NCBI GenBank assembly: GCA_019116705.1
Contig: DXBF01000068.1
Location: forward strand, 1-51,904
From: Candidatus Gemmiger avistercoris
GTDB taxonomy: Bacteria; Bacillota; Clostridia; Oscillospirales; Ruminococcaceae
Direction of reading: 5' to 3'
DNA: 51,904 nt
The notes under the pieces are model-generated. The model was not told the origin of the DNA. It ran no database searches and worked only from the letters and a program-made list of their open reading frames with translations. How positions within the stretch are numbered: position 1 is the first letter of the stretch; the number at the start of each line of letters is the position of its first letter. Positions 22,691-31,221 of this stretch are shown one piece after another. The translations under genes and the position numbers were made by a program.

Positions 22691-23521
22691 ATGTCCAACG
22701 CACCAAAAACCGTACTGGCCATCCACGACCTGCTCGGCTTCGGCCGGGCGGCGCTCTCGGTCATCGTTCCCGTGTTGTCCTGCCTGGGCGTACAGGCCGT
22801 TGCCCTGCCCACGGCCGTCCTCTCCTCCCATACGGGCGGGCTGGGCACCCCGGCCAAACTTTCCAACCCCGGCTACGGCCCTGCGGCGCTGGCTCACTAC
22901 CAGCGGCTGGGGCTGCGTTTCGACTGCATCTATTCCGGCTACTTATCCGACCCATCCCAGGCCAAACTGGTGGAACAGGCGTTTTCCCTCTGGCCCCAGG
23001 CCCTCAAGGTGGTGGACCCGGTGCTGGGGGACGGCGGCCACCTGTACAAAGGGCTGGGGGCCGAGATGGTCCCCGCCATGTATACCCTGTGCAGTCAGGC
23101 CGACCTCATCACCCCCAATGTGACCGAAGCCGCCCTGCTGCTGGGGGACCCGCTGCCCGGCGTCGCCGGCGCCGAACAGGCGGCGGAACAGGCTGCCCGG
23201 CTGACCCGCGTGGCGCCCCAGGTGGTGCTCACCGGCGTGACAGGGCTGGGCGGCGGGCGCTGCATCGGCTGCGTGGGGGCAGCCCGCGGCGGGCAGGGGT
23301 ACGCGGTCAAAACGCCGCTGATCCCCCGCATGTACCACGGCACCGGCGATATTTTCGGCGCGGTGCTGGTGGGGCGCATCCTGCAGGGCAACGTGCCCCA
23401 GGCTGCCGTACAGGCCGCCGCCGCTTTTGTGGCGGACTGTATCCGCGCGACCCCGGAGGGCGCCGACGAGCGCCTGGGGGTCTGGCTGGAAGCCGCCCTG
23501 CCGAAACTGATGGTGCAGTGA
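22691..23521 (+). CDS. Pyridoxal/pyridoxamine kinase (ribokinase superfamily)
   Basis: A 276-residue kinase of the PdxK/PdxY group. It begins TVLAIHDLLGFGRAALSVI, where pyridoxal kinases have xxIQSHVxxGxxGNxA-like residues, then LPTAVLSSHTGG, DCIYSGYLSD, VVDPVLGDGG, ITPNVTEAALLLG and the catalytic YHGTGDIFGAVLVG with the Asp base in GTGDIF. It phosphorylates B6 vitamers to supply PLP. AGAAGGGACC precedes the ATG at 22691; an in-frame TTG at 22670 is less likely. An extended -10 (TGGTAGAAT, 22647-22655) may drive it. It starts a three-gene unit with trmL and degV. Confidence 0.88.
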   Translation: MSNAPKTVLAIHDLLGFGRAALSVIVPVLSCLGVQAVALPTAVLSSHTGGLGTPAKLSNPGYGPAALAHYQRLGLRFDCIYSGYLSDPSQAKLVEQAFSLWPQALKVVDPVLGDGGHLYKGLGAEMVPAMYTLCSQADLITPNVTEAALLLGDPLPGVAGAEQAAEQAARLTRVAPQVVLTGVTGLGGGRCIGCVGAARGGQGYAVKTPLIPRMYHGTGDIFGAVLVGRILQGNVPQAAVQAAAAFVADCIRATPEGADERLGVWLEAALPKLMVQ

Positions 23522-23561
23522 CCCGCCGGGCCGCTGCCGGAAAAAACAGGAAGTGAAATCT

Positions 23562-24074
23562 ATGCCGACTCTCAACATCGTACTGGTAGAACCACAGATC
23601 CCCCAGAACTCCGGCAATGTGGCCCGCACCTGCGCCGTGACCGGCGCCCGGCTGCACATGGTGGGACCGATGGGGTTCGCCATCGACGACAAAAAATTAA
23701 AGCGTGCCGGACTTGACTATTGGCACCAGCTTGATATAACATGTTATAAGGACCTTGCGGAGTTCTTCGACCGGAACAACGGGCCGTTTTTTTACTTTAC
23801 CTCCAAGGGACGCCGCCGCCATGTGGACGTCGCCTACCCGGACGGCGCCTATCTGGTATTCGGCCGCGAGGACGCGGGCCTGCCCGAAGAACTGCTGGTC
23901 CGGCACGAGGCAGACTGTGTGCGCATGCCCATGCGCCGCGGGGAACGCTGTTTGAACCTTTCCAATGCGGTCGCAGTCGGCGTGTATGAGGCGCTTCGGC
24001 AATGGGATTTTGCCGGCCTGGAAACACAGGGCCAGTTGACCCGGTACGAATGGAGCGAGGATGTAGCAAAATGA
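23562..24074 (+). CDS. trmL: tRNA (cytidine/uridine-2'-O-)-methyltransferase TrmL
   Basis: A 170-residue SPOUT-class methyltransferase. NIVLVEPQIPQNSGNVARTC is the family start, followed by the knot motifs YLVFGREDAGLPEELL and RGERCLNLSNAVAVGVYEAL. TrmL 2'-O-methylates position 34 of leucine tRNAs, using S-adenosylmethionine, which tunes codon reading. AGGAAG lies upstream of the ATG at 23562; a GTG at 23553 in frame is an alternative. The stop overlaps the degV start as ATGA. Unlike its neighbours it includes a short AT-rich patch around 23690-23740. Confidence 0.93.
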   Translation: MPTLNIVLVEPQIPQNSGNVARTCAVTGARLHMVGPMGFAIDDKKLKRAGLDYWHQLDITCYKDLAEFFDRNNGPFFYFTSKGRRRHVDVAYPDGAYLVFGREDAGLPEELLVRHEADCVRMPMRRGERCLNLSNAVAVGVYEALRQWDFAGLETQGQLTRYEWSEDVAK

Positions 24075-24973
24075 GAAAGATCGGTTTTCTGACAGATTCT
24101 TCCGCCGATATTCCCCAGGAACTTGCGGAAAAGTACGGGATCGAGATCATCGGCTTTCCCATCAATGTCGATGGGAAAGAGTATATCGAGCGCCGGGACT
24201 TTACCAACGACCAGTTCTACCAGATGATGCGGGAGGCGCAGGGCGTGCCCACGACGGCGGCCATCACCCAGCTGCAGTGGTGCGAGATCTATGAGCGCTA
24301 TGTGGACGAGGGCTACACCGACCTGATCCACCTGAGCATCAACAGCACCGGCTCCAGCACCTACGACAATGCCCGGAAGGCCGTGGAACTGCTGAAAGAA
24401 GAACGCCCCGGCCACACCCTGCGCATCCAGGTACTGGACAGCCACACCTACTCGATGGTGTTCGGCTGGTACCTGTGCGAGTGCGCCCGCAAGGTGCGCA
24501 ACGGCGGCGAACTGGACACCTGCGTCAAGGAAATGGTCTACAAGATGGACTGCATGGAAGCCTGCCTGTCGGCCTACAGCCTGAAACAGATGAAAAAGTC
24601 CGGCCGCGTCAGCGCGGCGGCCGCCGTGGTGGGCGACCTGCTGGGCATCCGGCCCATCATCAGCCTGACCAACGGCATCTCCACGGTGGAGGCCAAGGTG
24701 CGCGGCGACGCGGCGGTGATCCCCGCCATGGTCAAGTGGGTCCAGACCCGGGTGGACAACGTGCGGGAGATGCCCTACATGGTGGGCTACACCTCCAGCG
24801 ACGCCCGGCGCGACGAGCTGGTCAAACTCTGCAAAAAGACCTTCGGCCATCCGCCGGTATGCTGCTTCAAACTGGGGGCCGCCGTCAGCGCCAACACCGG
24901 CCCCGACGCCATCGCCATCGCCTTTGAGGGCAAGCCCCGCAGCCTGGCCGCCTACGAGCCGGAACTGCCGTAA
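24071..24973 (+). CDS. DegV family fatty-acid-binding protein
   Basis: A 300-residue protein of the DegV family. IGFLTDSSADIP at the start, INSTGSSTYDNARKAVELL near residue 95 and VLDSHTYSM carry the residues that grip the carboxylate of a fatty acid; the C-terminal domain holds KKSGRVSAAAAVVGDLLGIRPII. In Firmicutes these act as FakB: they present a bound fatty acid to the kinase FakA for phosphorylation and entry into phospholipid synthesis. The start ATG at 24071 overlaps the trmL stop. A stand-alone FakA-like domain gene is found at 43066-43314 in this window, but full FakA is not. Confidence 0.92.
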   Translation: MRKIGFLTDSSADIPQELAEKYGIEIIGFPINVDGKEYIERRDFTNDQFYQMMREAQGVPTTAAITQLQWCEIYERYVDEGYTDLIHLSINSTGSSTYDNARKAVELLKEERPGHTLRIQVLDSHTYSMVFGWYLCECARKVRNGGELDTCVKEMVYKMDCMEACLSAYSLKQMKKSGRVSAAAAVVGDLLGIRPIISLTNGISTVEAKVRGDAAVIPAMVKWVQTRVDNVREMPYMVGYTSSDARRDELVKLCKKTFGHPPVCCFKLGAAVSANTGPDAIAIAFEGKPRSLAAYEPELP

Positions 24974-24983
24974 TACGCAACAC

Positions 24984-25018
24984 AACAGGGAGAGGCCCGC
25001 CGCCTCCCCCTGTTTTTT
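24984..25018 (+). terminator. Terminator after degV
   Basis: AACAGGGAGAGGC pairs with CCTCCCCCTGTT and is followed by TTTTTT. Confidence 0.85.
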
Positions 25019-25031
25019 ATGCCGGGCGCGG

Positions 25032-25060
25032 TTGCGCCCACCCGCGAACTCTGCTATAAT
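25032..25060 (+). promoter_or_regulatory. Promoter for the ACT / DUF711 operon
   Basis: TTGCGC (25032-25037), 17-nt spacer, perfect TATAAT (25055-25060). It gives a leader of about 140 nt. Confidence 0.65.
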
Positions 25061-25066
25061 ACAAGA

Positions 25067-25206
25067 AGTTTATACGCGCGGCGCAAAAATGCAGATCCCG
25101 CAGGGACCGCGAACCACTGCCGGACCGCCGGAAGGCGGCCCGGGCGGGCGGGGCGGTCCCGCACCGTTGGTTCCACCGGCCGCGCACACAGGGGGCGTGT
25201 TGTATT
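25067..25206 (+). promoter_or_regulatory. GC-rich structured leader of the ACT-domain gene
   Basis: The leader contains a perfect 8-bp stem GGACCGCC (25122-25129) / GGCGGTCC (25152-25159) enclosing a second CCGCC/GGCGG stem, and the gene itself has only a poor GGGGGCG ribosome site. No known riboswitch class was recognised and no T run follows, so any control would be at translation. Confidence 0.35.
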
Positions 25207-25476
25207 ATGAAAGCTGTTATCACCGTCATCGGCCGGGACACCGTGGGCGTCATCGCCAAAGTCAGCGCCGTTTGCGCCGAGTTGAACATCAATGTGGAGG
25301 ATGTCTCCCAGTCCATCATGCAGGAGATGTTCTGCATGATCATGCTGGTGAACCTGAGCCGCTGCACCATCGACCCTGCCGCTGTGGGCGACCGCTTTGC
25401 CGCCCTGGGGCAGGAGATGGGCATGCAGGTGACCCTGACCCGCCAGGAAGTCTTTGACGCCATGCACACCATCTGA
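25207..25476 (+). CDS. ACT-domain protein (UPF0237)
   Basis: An 89-residue single ACT domain: [20 protein letters not shown] gives the first strand and helix, followed by [23 protein letters not shown] domains bind small ligands, often amino acids. This small family is nearly always encoded directly before a DUF711/UPF0210 gene, as here (20-nt gap), and probably senses a ligand for it. The ligand is unknown. The ribosome site is weak and the leader is structured. Length is normal for the family. Confidence 0.92.
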   Translation: MKAVITVIGRDTVGVIAKVSAVCAELNINVEDVSQSIMQEMFCMIMLVNLSRCTIDPAAVGDRFAALGQEMGMQVTLTRQEVFDAMHTI

Positions 25477-25496
25477 CAGGGGGAACGGGAAACGCC

Positions 25497-26864
25497 ATGA
25501 GAATCATCAACAGCCATGACATTCTGGAAACCATCGAAATGCTGACCTCGGAGAATCTGGATGTCCGCACCGTCACCATGGGCATCAGCCTGCTGGACTG
25601 CATCGACCCCGACGGCAGCAAAGCCTGCGAAAAGATCTACAACAAGATCGTGCGCCTGGCCGGGGACCTGGTGCCTGTAGTGGACGGCATCAGCGCCGAG
25701 TACGGCGTGCCCATCGTCAACAAACGCATCAGCGTCACCCCCATTGCCATGCTGCTGGGGGCCGCCCCCGACGCCGACCCGGTGGACTACGCCAAGGCGC
25801 TGGACCGGGCCGCCAAGGCCGTGGGGGTCAACTTCATCGGCGGGTTCGGCGCGCTGGTCCACAAGGGCTTTTCCGCCGGCGACCGCCGCCTGATCGAGAG
25901 CATCCCCCGCGCCCTGGCCGAGACCGACCTGGTCTGTTCCAGCATCAACGTGGGGTCCACCAAATCCGGCATCAACATGGACGCGGTCGCCATGATGGGC
26001 CGGGTCATCCGTGACACCGCCGAGCGCACCCAAGACAACATGTGCATGGGCGACGCCAAGCTGGTGGTGTTCTGCAACGCGCCGGAGGACAACCCCTTTA
26101 TGGCCGGCGCCTTCCACGGCCCCGGCGAGCCGGACTGCGAGATCCACGTGGGCGTTTCCGGCCCCGGCGCGGTGCGCGCCGCGCTGGCCAAGCTGCCCAA
26201 GGACGCCCCCATGGACGAAGTAGCCGAACTGGTCAAGCGCACGGCTTTCAAGATCACGCGGCTGGGCCAGCTGGTGGCCAATCTGGCCAGCGAGCGGCTG
26301 GGCGTGCCCGCCGGGATCATCGACCTGTCGCTGGCCCCCACCCCGGCCATCGGCGACAGCGTAGCCAATATCCTGGAGGAGATGGGCCTGGAAAGCTGCG
26401 GCTGCTGCGGCACCACCGCCTGCCTGGCCCTGCTGAACGACGCCGTCAAAAAGGGCGGTGTGATGGCCTCCAACCATGTAGGCGGCCTTTCGGGCGCGTT
26501 CATCCCGGTATCGGAGGACGACGGCATGATCAAAGCCGCCGAATGCGGCAGCCTGACGCTGGAAAAGCTGGAAGCCATGACGGCTGTCTGCTCGGTGGGC
26601 ATCGACATGGTGGTCGTCCCCGGCGACACCAGCGCCGAGGTCATCAGCGGCCTGATCGCCGACGAAGCCGCCATCGGCATGGTCAACAGCAAGACCACCG
26701 CCGTGCGCGTGATCCCCGCCATTGGCCATGAAGCCGGCGATGTGCTGGACTTCGGCGGCCTGCTGGGCCATGCGCCGATCATGCCCATCAGCCGTTACAG
26801 CCCCGCCGTGATGATCCATCGCGGCGGCCGCATCCCGGCCCCCATGCAGGCGCTGAAAAACTGA
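25497..26864 (+). CDS. DUF711 / UPF0210 family protein
   Basis: A 455-residue cytosolic protein, full length for the family. Recognisable stretches include [87 protein letters not shown] and [23 protein letters not shown]. The fold is related to glycyl-radical (PFL-like) barrels, but there is no C-terminal glycyl-radical loop and no reaction is established. It follows the ACT gene in one operon and ends at the terminator 26878-26913. Pairing with an amino-acid-sensing ACT domain hints at amino-acid metabolism. Confidence 0.92.
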   Translation: MRIINSHDILETIEMLTSENLDVRTVTMGISLLDCIDPDGSKACEKIYNKIVRLAGDLVPVVDGISAEYGVPIVNKRISVTPIAMLLGAAPDADPVDYAKALDRAAKAVGVNFIGGFGALVHKGFSAGDRRLIESIPRALAETDLVCSSINVGSTKSGINMDAVAMMGRVIRDTAERTQDNMCMGDAKLVVFCNAPEDNPFMAGAFHGPGEPDCEIHVGVSGPGAVRAALAKLPKDAPMDEVAELVKRTAFKITRLGQLVANLASERLGVPAGIIDLSLAPTPAIGDSVANILEEMGLESCGCCGTTACLALLNDAVKKGGVMASNHVGGLSGAFIPVSEDDGMIKAAECGSLTLEKLEAMTAVCSVGIDMVVVPGDTSAEVISGLIADEAAIGMVNSKTTAVRVIPAIGHEAGDVLDFGGLLGHAPIMPISRYSPAVMIHRGGRIPAPMQALKN

Positions 26865-26877
26865 GTTTGCTGCAAAC

Positions 26878-26913
26878 AAAAGAACCGTCCCCGGTTGGGA
26901 ACGGTTCTTTTTC
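26878..26913 (+). terminator. Terminator after the DUF711 gene
   Basis: AAAAGAACCGT...ACGGTTCTTTTT hairpin; A and T runs flank it, so it can also serve the convergent gene at 26923. Confidence 0.9.
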
Positions 26914-26922
26914 GTTGTGGAT

Positions 26923-27684
26923 TTACGCCTGATCCCAAGCCGTGCGGGCGGCGTTGAGGGCGTTGAACAGCCGCGGCACCCCCATGTAGGGCATGGCGTG
27001 TACCAGTGCCGCCAGGATGCGGTCACGGGAATTGCCCGCCTTTTCAGCCCCCAGCACATGGGCCTGTACCTGGGGTTCCGCCCCGCCCAGAGCGGCCAGC
27101 ATCACCACGGTGAGAAGTTCCCGCCGGGCGGCATCCAGGCCGGTACGGGTGGCGAAGTCGCCAAAGCAGAACTCGGTCAGCAGCCGTGGGACCGCTTCGG
27201 CATAGACAGGCGGCAAATCAGCATAGCGCTCAGCAATCTCGGTGCCGTAGAGGGGCTTCTGCAAGGCCAGACCTGCCTCGTAGCGGTCCCCGTCCTCCAC
27301 AGTGCCCTGGTCCAGCAGGGGCAGCGTAATGCCCGCCGCCGTGAAGGCTTCGTTCATCGCCGTAATAGCGTTGAGGGTCTTGGGAAAGCCGATGAAAGGC
27401 GCACACTGGTAGACGGCCTCCCGGATGGACACCGGGGTGCACCCCACATTCAGGGCCGCCCCCACATGGGCTTTCAGCTGGGGCAGGGTCTGGTTCACGG
27501 CCAGCACCGTCACGGTGACCAGTTCCCGGTCCTCGTCGCTGAGCTTGCCGGTATAGCAGACTTCCCCAAAGATAAACCGCTGCAAAATCTTCATGAATTC
27601 GGGATCGGTGCCTTCGTCCCCTGCGGGGGCAGCACCGAAAAGAATGCCGAATTTTTCCGCGCAGCGCTGGATACGATCTTCCAT
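26923..27684 (-). CDS. Carboxymuconolactone decarboxylase family protein (double domain)
   Basis: A 253-residue protein with two tandem AhpD-like/CMD helical domains: first ELVTVTVLAVNQTLPQLKAH near residue 60, second RELLTVVMLAALGGAEPQVQ near 185. The CxxC of peroxidase-type AhpD is absent, so it is not an obvious alkylhydroperoxidase; CMD-type lyase or an uncharacterised role is possible. CAGGAGGTTTC precedes the ATG at 27684; the extension to 27738 has no ribosome site. The ferredoxin gene lies 77 nt upstream in the same direction and both are divergent from a Crp/Fnr regulator, suggesting a shared redox-stress response. Confidence 0.85.
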   Translation of the reverse strand: MEDRIQRCAEKFGILFGAAPAGDEGTDPEFMKILQRFIFGEVCYTGKLSDEDRELVTVTVLAVNQTLPQLKAHVGAALNVGCTPVSIREAVYQCAPFIGFPKTLNAITAMNEAFTAAGITLPLLDQGTVEDGDRYEAGLALQKPLYGTEIAERYADLPPVYAEAVPRLLTEFCFGDFATRTGLDAARRELLTVVMLAALGGAEPQVQAHVLGAEKAGNSRDRILAALVHAMPYMGVPRLFNALNAARTAWDQA

Positions 27685-27761
27685 AAAAGAAACCTCCTGA
27701 CTTTTGCCTTTGTGTATAGGGTAACACTTAAAGTGCACTTGAAGTCAAGAGGTTTTTCCCG

Positions 27762-28487
27762 TCAATCCAGAATCCGGCCGTCGGTGGAGATGGTCACTAC
27801 CTGCCAGGGAATAAACTTTCCGCTGGCCTGCAAAGCCCGCTTGGCGGCGTTTTCCAGCCCGCCGCAGCAGGGCACTTCCATCCGCACCACCGTAACTTCC
27901 CGGATGTCGTTGCGGCGCAGGATCTCGGTCAGCTTCTCACTGTAGTCCACACTGTCCAGCTTGGGGCAGCCCACCAGGGTGATGTGCCCCCGGATGAACC
28001 GCTCATGGAATGCTGCATAGGCATAGGCCGTACAGTCTGCGGCGATCAGCAGCTTGGCACCGTCAAAGAAGGGCGCCTGAAGAGGCACCAGCTTGATCTG
28101 CACCGGCCACTGGCGCAGCCGGCTGGGCGCCATGGTGGGCGCGCAGGCGCCTTCCGTGCCGCCCTCCAACACCTGGGCCCGGCTGCCGGGGCAGCCTGCA
28201 TGGAGAGTATGGGCCGCACTGCCGGGGCAGCCGCCCGCTGCCGGGGCTTTGTTCTGTTTGGCCGCCAGCACCGCGGCTTCGTCGTAGGGGGCGGCTTCCC
28301 GCTCCACAAAGGTGATGGCCCCGGTGGGGCAGGTGGGCAGGCAGTCCCCCAGGCCGTCGCAGTAATCGTCCCGCATCAGCCGGGCCTTGCCGTCCACCAT
28401 GGCGATGGCGCCCTCGTGGCAGGCCGCCGCGCAGGCCCCGCAGCCGTTGCATTTTTGTTCGTCGATCTGGATTATACGTCGTTTCAT
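27762..28487 (-). CDS. 4Fe-4S ferredoxin-type protein with cysteine-rich C-terminal domain
   Basis: A 241-residue protein. Residues 10-60 are a ferredoxin domain: Cys13, Cys16, Cys19 and Cys23 form a full cluster site, while the second has the unusual spacing CDGLGDCLPTCP (Cys43, Cys49, Cys53). A linker holds two copies of a GCPGS motif about 13 residues apart. The rest has CPKLD and VPCCGG, suggesting further metal or thiol chemistry. Such proteins are often encoded with a Crp/Fnr-type regulator and sometimes with the hybrid-cluster protein Hcp in gut Clostridia, pointing to nitrosative or oxidative stress; Hcp itself is not in the window. GGAGGCATGAT precedes the ATG. Confidence 0.85.
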   Translation of the reverse strand: MKRRIIQIDEQKCNGCGACAAACHEGAIAMVDGKARLMRDDYCDGLGDCLPTCPTGAITFVEREAAPYDEAAVLAAKQNKAPAAGGCPGSAAHTLHAGCPGSRAQVLEGGTEGACAPTMAPSRLRQWPVQIKLVPLQAPFFDGAKLLIAADCTAYAYAAFHERFIRGHITLVGCPKLDSVDYSEKLTEILRRNDIREVTVVRMEVPCCGGLENAAKRALQASGKFIPWQVVTISTDGRILD

Positions 28488-28501
28488 ATCATGCCTCCGG
28501 G

Positions 28502-28530
28502 TTGACTTTCTGCCATCAGTTTACTATAAT
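28502..28530 (+). promoter_or_regulatory. Promoter of the Crp/Fnr-family regulator
   Basis: TTGACT (28502-28507), 17-nt spacer, perfect TATAAT (28525-28530). A reverse-strand -10-like TATAGT overlaps it (28528-28523), so the two divergent genes share this 90-nt gap. Confidence 0.7.
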
Positions 28531-28545
28531 GGGCGCAGACTGTAT

Positions 28546-28559
28546 GTTGTAAGAACAAC
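28546..28559. promoter_or_regulatory. FNR-shaped operator GTTGT-N4-ACAAC
   Basis: A perfect 5-4-5 inverted repeat, the same geometry as FNR/CRP sites. It lies just downstream of the regulator's own start point and in the -35 region of the divergent ferredoxin promoter, fitting self-repression plus control of the ferredoxin operon. Confidence 0.6.
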
Positions 28560-28577
28560 AATTCATGGAGGGTCATT

Positions 28578-29243
28578 ATGGAGATCCGCGACTTGCCGCA
28601 CGTTCCCCTGTTCCGCGGGCTGGCAGAGGAGGAAACCGCCCTCGCCCTGGCCGCGCTGAACGCCCGCCGCCTGCCCTTCCGCCGGGGGCGGCAGCTTCTG
28701 CAGGCCGGGCAATGCACCGGGCGCTTCGGGTTAGTCCTGGCCGGCCGGGTGCATATCGAGCACCTGGACGTTTGGGGCAGCAAGACCCTGCTGGGCCAGG
28801 CCCAGGAGGGGGACCTCTTTGCCGAGACCTACGCCTGCCTGCCCCACGAGCCCATGCTGGTGCAGGTGACTGCCGCCAGCGACGGCGAAGCGCTTTTTCT
28901 GGACGGGGCCCTGCTGCTGGCCCCCGGCAGCGAGCCCTGGCGGCAGCAGCTGACGCGGAATCTGTTAGAGATCGCCGCCCGCAAGAACCTGGAACTGGCG
29001 CGCCGCAACTTGTACACCGCCCCCAAAACGATCCGCGGGCGGGTGACCGCCTACTTTTCCGCGCTGGCAGTCAAAAGCGGCAGCCTGCGCTTCACGCTCC
29101 CCTACGACCGGCAGCAGCTGGCGGACTATCTGGGCGTGGACCGCAGCGCGCTGAGCAGCACCCTGTCGCAGATGCAGCGCGACGGGCTGCTGGTCCTGGG
29201 GCGGCGCACCGTGGAGTTGCGCACCCCGCCGGAAACGCTCTGA
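28578..29243 (+). CDS. Crp/Fnr-family transcriptional regulator
   Basis: A 221-residue regulator. Residues 10-125 form a cyclic-nucleotide-binding-like beta barrel (LFRGLAEEETALAL, GQCTGRFGLVLAGRVHI, AQEGDLFAE), and residues 140-215 a winged helix with YDRQQLADYLGVDRSALSST as recognition segment. The cysteine set of oxygen-sensing FNR is absent, so a haem or small-molecule ligand, as in HcpR or CooA, is more likely; this is inference from the divergent ferredoxin gene. ATGGAGGGTC precedes the ATG. It ends at a shared bidirectional terminator with upp. Confidence 0.9.
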   Translation: MEIRDLPHVPLFRGLAEEETALALAALNARRLPFRRGRQLLQAGQCTGRFGLVLAGRVHIEHLDVWGSKTLLGQAQEGDLFAETYACLPHEPMLVQVTAASDGEALFLDGALLLAPGSEPWRQQLTRNLLEIAARKNLELARRNLYTAPKTIRGRVTAYFSALAVKSGSLRFTLPYDRQQLADYLGVDRSALSSTLSQMQRDGLLVLGRRTVELRTPPETL

Positions 29244-29265
29244 GCCTTTTCCGGCGGTGCAGGCA

Positions 29266-29301
29266 GCAAAAGGCGCAGGCAATTCTGCCTGCGCCTTTTG
29301 C
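29266..29301. terminator. Bidirectional terminator between Crp-family gene and upp
   Basis: Perfect 16-bp arms GCAAAAGGCGCAGGCA / TGCCTGCGCCTTTTGC with a 4-nt loop. Confidence 0.9.
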
Positions 29302-29320
29302 ATACGGTGTTCCGTGCGTA

Positions 29321-29950
29321 TTATTTGGTGCCGAAGATGCGGTCGCCCGCGTCGCCCAGGCCGGGCACGATGTACCCCTGGTCGTTGAGGCGCTCGTCCA
29401 GCGTGCCTACGTAGATGTCCACGTCGGGGTGGGCTTCATGCAGGGCCTTCATGCCTTCCGGCGCGGCGATCAGGCCGATGAACTTGATGTGCTTGGCGCC
29501 GCGCTTCTTGATCTGCGTGATGGCGTCGGACGCGCTGCCGCCGGTGGCCAGCATGGGGTCGAGCACCAGCACTTCGCGCTCATCAATGTCGCTGGGCAGT
29601 TTGCAGTAATACTCGACGGGTTTCAGCGTTTCCTCATCGCGGTACAGGCCGATGTGCCCCACTTTGGCGGCAGGGATCATGGACAGCATACCGTCCACCA
29701 TGCCCAGGCCCGCGCGCAGGATGGGGACCAGCGCCAGCTTGCGGCCCGCCAGCACCTTGGTGCGGGCCAGCGCAATGGGCGTTTCGACCTCCACTTCCTC
29801 GGTGGGCAGGTCACGGGTAGCCTCGTAGCACAGCAGCATGGCGACCTCGCTTACCAGGTCACGGAATTCTTTCGTGCCGGTGTTGCGGTCCCGCAGCAGG
29901 CTGATCTTATGCTGGATGAGGGGATGGTCTACGATCTCGACAACGCTCAT
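29321..29950 (-). CDS. upp: Uracil phosphoribosyltransferase
   Basis: A 209-residue type I phosphoribosyltransferase of standard length. [18 protein letters not shown] is the family start; [15 protein letters not shown] and the PRPP loop [17 protein letters not shown] are clear, and [18 protein letters not shown] ends the protein with the uracil-binding segment. It salvages uracil to UMP. AAGGAGACTGTACC precedes the ATG. It is last in the tsaE-tsaB-rpiB-upp operon; PRPP needed here derives from ribose 5-phosphate, made by the adjacent rpiB product. Confidence 0.97.
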   Translation of the reverse strand: MSVVEIVDHPLIQHKISLLRDRNTGTKEFRDLVSEVAMLLCYEATRDLPTEEVEVETPIALARTKVLAGRKLALVPILRAGLGMVDGMLSMIPAAKVGHIGLYRDEETLKPVEYYCKLPSDIDEREVLVLDPMLATGGSASDAITQIKKRGAKHIKFIGLIAAPEGMKALHEAHPDVDIYVGTLDERLNDQGYIVPGLGDAGDRIFGTK

Positions 29951-30015
29951 GGTACAGTCTCCTTATCAAACAAAGTTTATCGTCAGCCTGTCCGGCAGGC
30001 CGTGCAATACATCCG

Positions 30016-30468
30016 TTACCGCCCCTGCAGGGCCATCATCTTGTCGATGCGGGTCTGGTGGCGGCCGCCCTCAAAGGGCGCGTCCAGAAAAGCGTCCACG
30101 ATTTGGCAGGCCAGCCCGGCCCCCACCACGCGGCCGCCCAGGCAGAGGGCGTTGGCGTCATTGTGGCGGCGGGTAAACTCGGCGCTGAAAGTGTCGCTGC
30201 AGCAGCAGGCGCGGATGCCCTGCATCTTGTTGGCGCACATCGACATGCCCACGCCGGTGCCGCAGCACAGGATGGCCAGGGCGCAGCGCCCCTCCTGCAC
30301 GGCCTTGCAGCCCGCGGCCGCAAAGTCCGGGTAATCCACGCTGGCGGTGGAATCAGTGCCCAGGTCCTCCCACGCGATGCCGCGTTCCGTCAGATGGGCC
30401 TTGATCGCCTCTTTCAGTTCATAGCCGCCGTGGTCGGCTGCCAGTGCGATCGGCTTGTCAAATTGCAT
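30016..30468 (-). CDS. rpiB: Ribose-5-phosphate isomerase B
   Basis: A 150-residue RpiB/LacAB enzyme. IALAADHGGYELKEAI opens the protein, CCGTGVGMSMCANK holds the catalytic cysteine and anion hole, and TRRHNDANALCLGGRVVG the phosphate-binding residues. It interconverts ribulose 5-phosphate and ribose 5-phosphate in the pentose pathway. The ATG at 30468 lies inside the 3' end of tsaB (11-nt overlap), with AGGGGGAACC upstream. Sixty-five nucleotides separate it from upp. Confidence 0.96.
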   Translation of the reverse strand: MQFDKPIALAADHGGYELKEAIKAHLTERGIAWEDLGTDSTASVDYPDFAAAGCKAVQEGRCALAILCCGTGVGMSMCANKMQGIRACCCSDTFSAEFTRRHNDANALCLGGRVVGAGLACQIVDAFLDAPFEGGRHQTRIDKMMALQGR

Positions 30469-31171
30469 GGTTTGGTTCCCCCTGTTGTTTTTCTCGTTCG
30501 GCGCGTTCCCGCTCGGCCTGGCTCAGCCGGTGGTATTCCGGCAGCAGGTCCGCAGGCGGCACGCAGCCGCCGCTTTCCCATACGGCTTTGGCCGCCAGCG
30601 CCACCCCTGCCCCGCGCAGCACCTGCAGGGCCGGCGGACAGGCTGCGACGCCCGGCGTCTGCCTGTACCTATTGTAACACAAAGCAGCGCCGTCGCCAAC
30701 AAAAAACAACGGTTTTTTACAGCGCTGTACAAATTCTTCCAGCGCTTCCACCGGCTGGGCCCGGTCCGGGGTCAGCCGGGCATGGCCCTCCAGATCGAAA
30801 GCCGCCCAGTATACCTGGCCGCGGCGGGCGTCCTGGGCGCCGACGACCGTGCCCTGCCCCGCCATCCCCCAGGCCAGCGCCGCCATGGTGGACACCGGCG
30901 CGCAAGGGATCTGCCGCGGCAGGGCCAGCCCCTTGACCAGCGACAGCCCGATGCGCAGCCCCGTAAAGCTGCCCGGCCCGTTGGTGGCCCCCAGCACGTC
31001 CAGGTCGTCCACCGTCAGGCCGCAGGCGCGCAGGGCCGTGTCGATCATCGGCAGCAGGGTCTCGCTGTGGGTCAGGCCGGTGTTGGACTGGATCTCATAC
31101 AGCAGCGTGTCGTCCCGCAGGACCGCCACCGCCGCCGTCTTGCCGGCGGTATCGACTGCCAGTAAATTCAT
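30458..31171 (-). CDS. tsaB: tRNA t6A biosynthesis protein TsaB
   Basis: A 237-residue ASKHA-fold protein. LLAVDTAGKTAAVAVL gives the first phosphate loop, and THSETLLPMIDTAL and GATNGPGSFTGLRIGLSLVKGLA are diagnostic of TsaB. It is the non-catalytic scaffold that binds TsaD and TsaE in making threonylcarbamoyl-adenosine at position 37 of ANN-decoding tRNAs. tsaE lies 50 nt upstream. AGGTGATGCT precedes the ATG. The arginine/glutamate-rich C-terminus overlaps the rpiB start. Confidence 0.94.
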   Translation of the reverse strand: MNLLAVDTAGKTAAVAVLRDDTLLYEIQSNTGLTHSETLLPMIDTALRACGLTVDDLDVLGATNGPGSFTGLRIGLSLVKGLALPRQIPCAPVSTMAALAWGMAGQGTVVGAQDARRGQVYWAAFDLEGHARLTPDRAQPVEALEEFVQRCKKPLFFVGDGAALCYNRYRQTPGVAACPPALQVLRGAGVALAAKAVWESGGCVPPADLLPEYHRLSQAERERAEREKQQGEPNHAI

Positions 31172-31221
31172 AGCATCACCTGTACATTACGTATTATTTT
31201 GTAGAATATATTCAATTTGTA

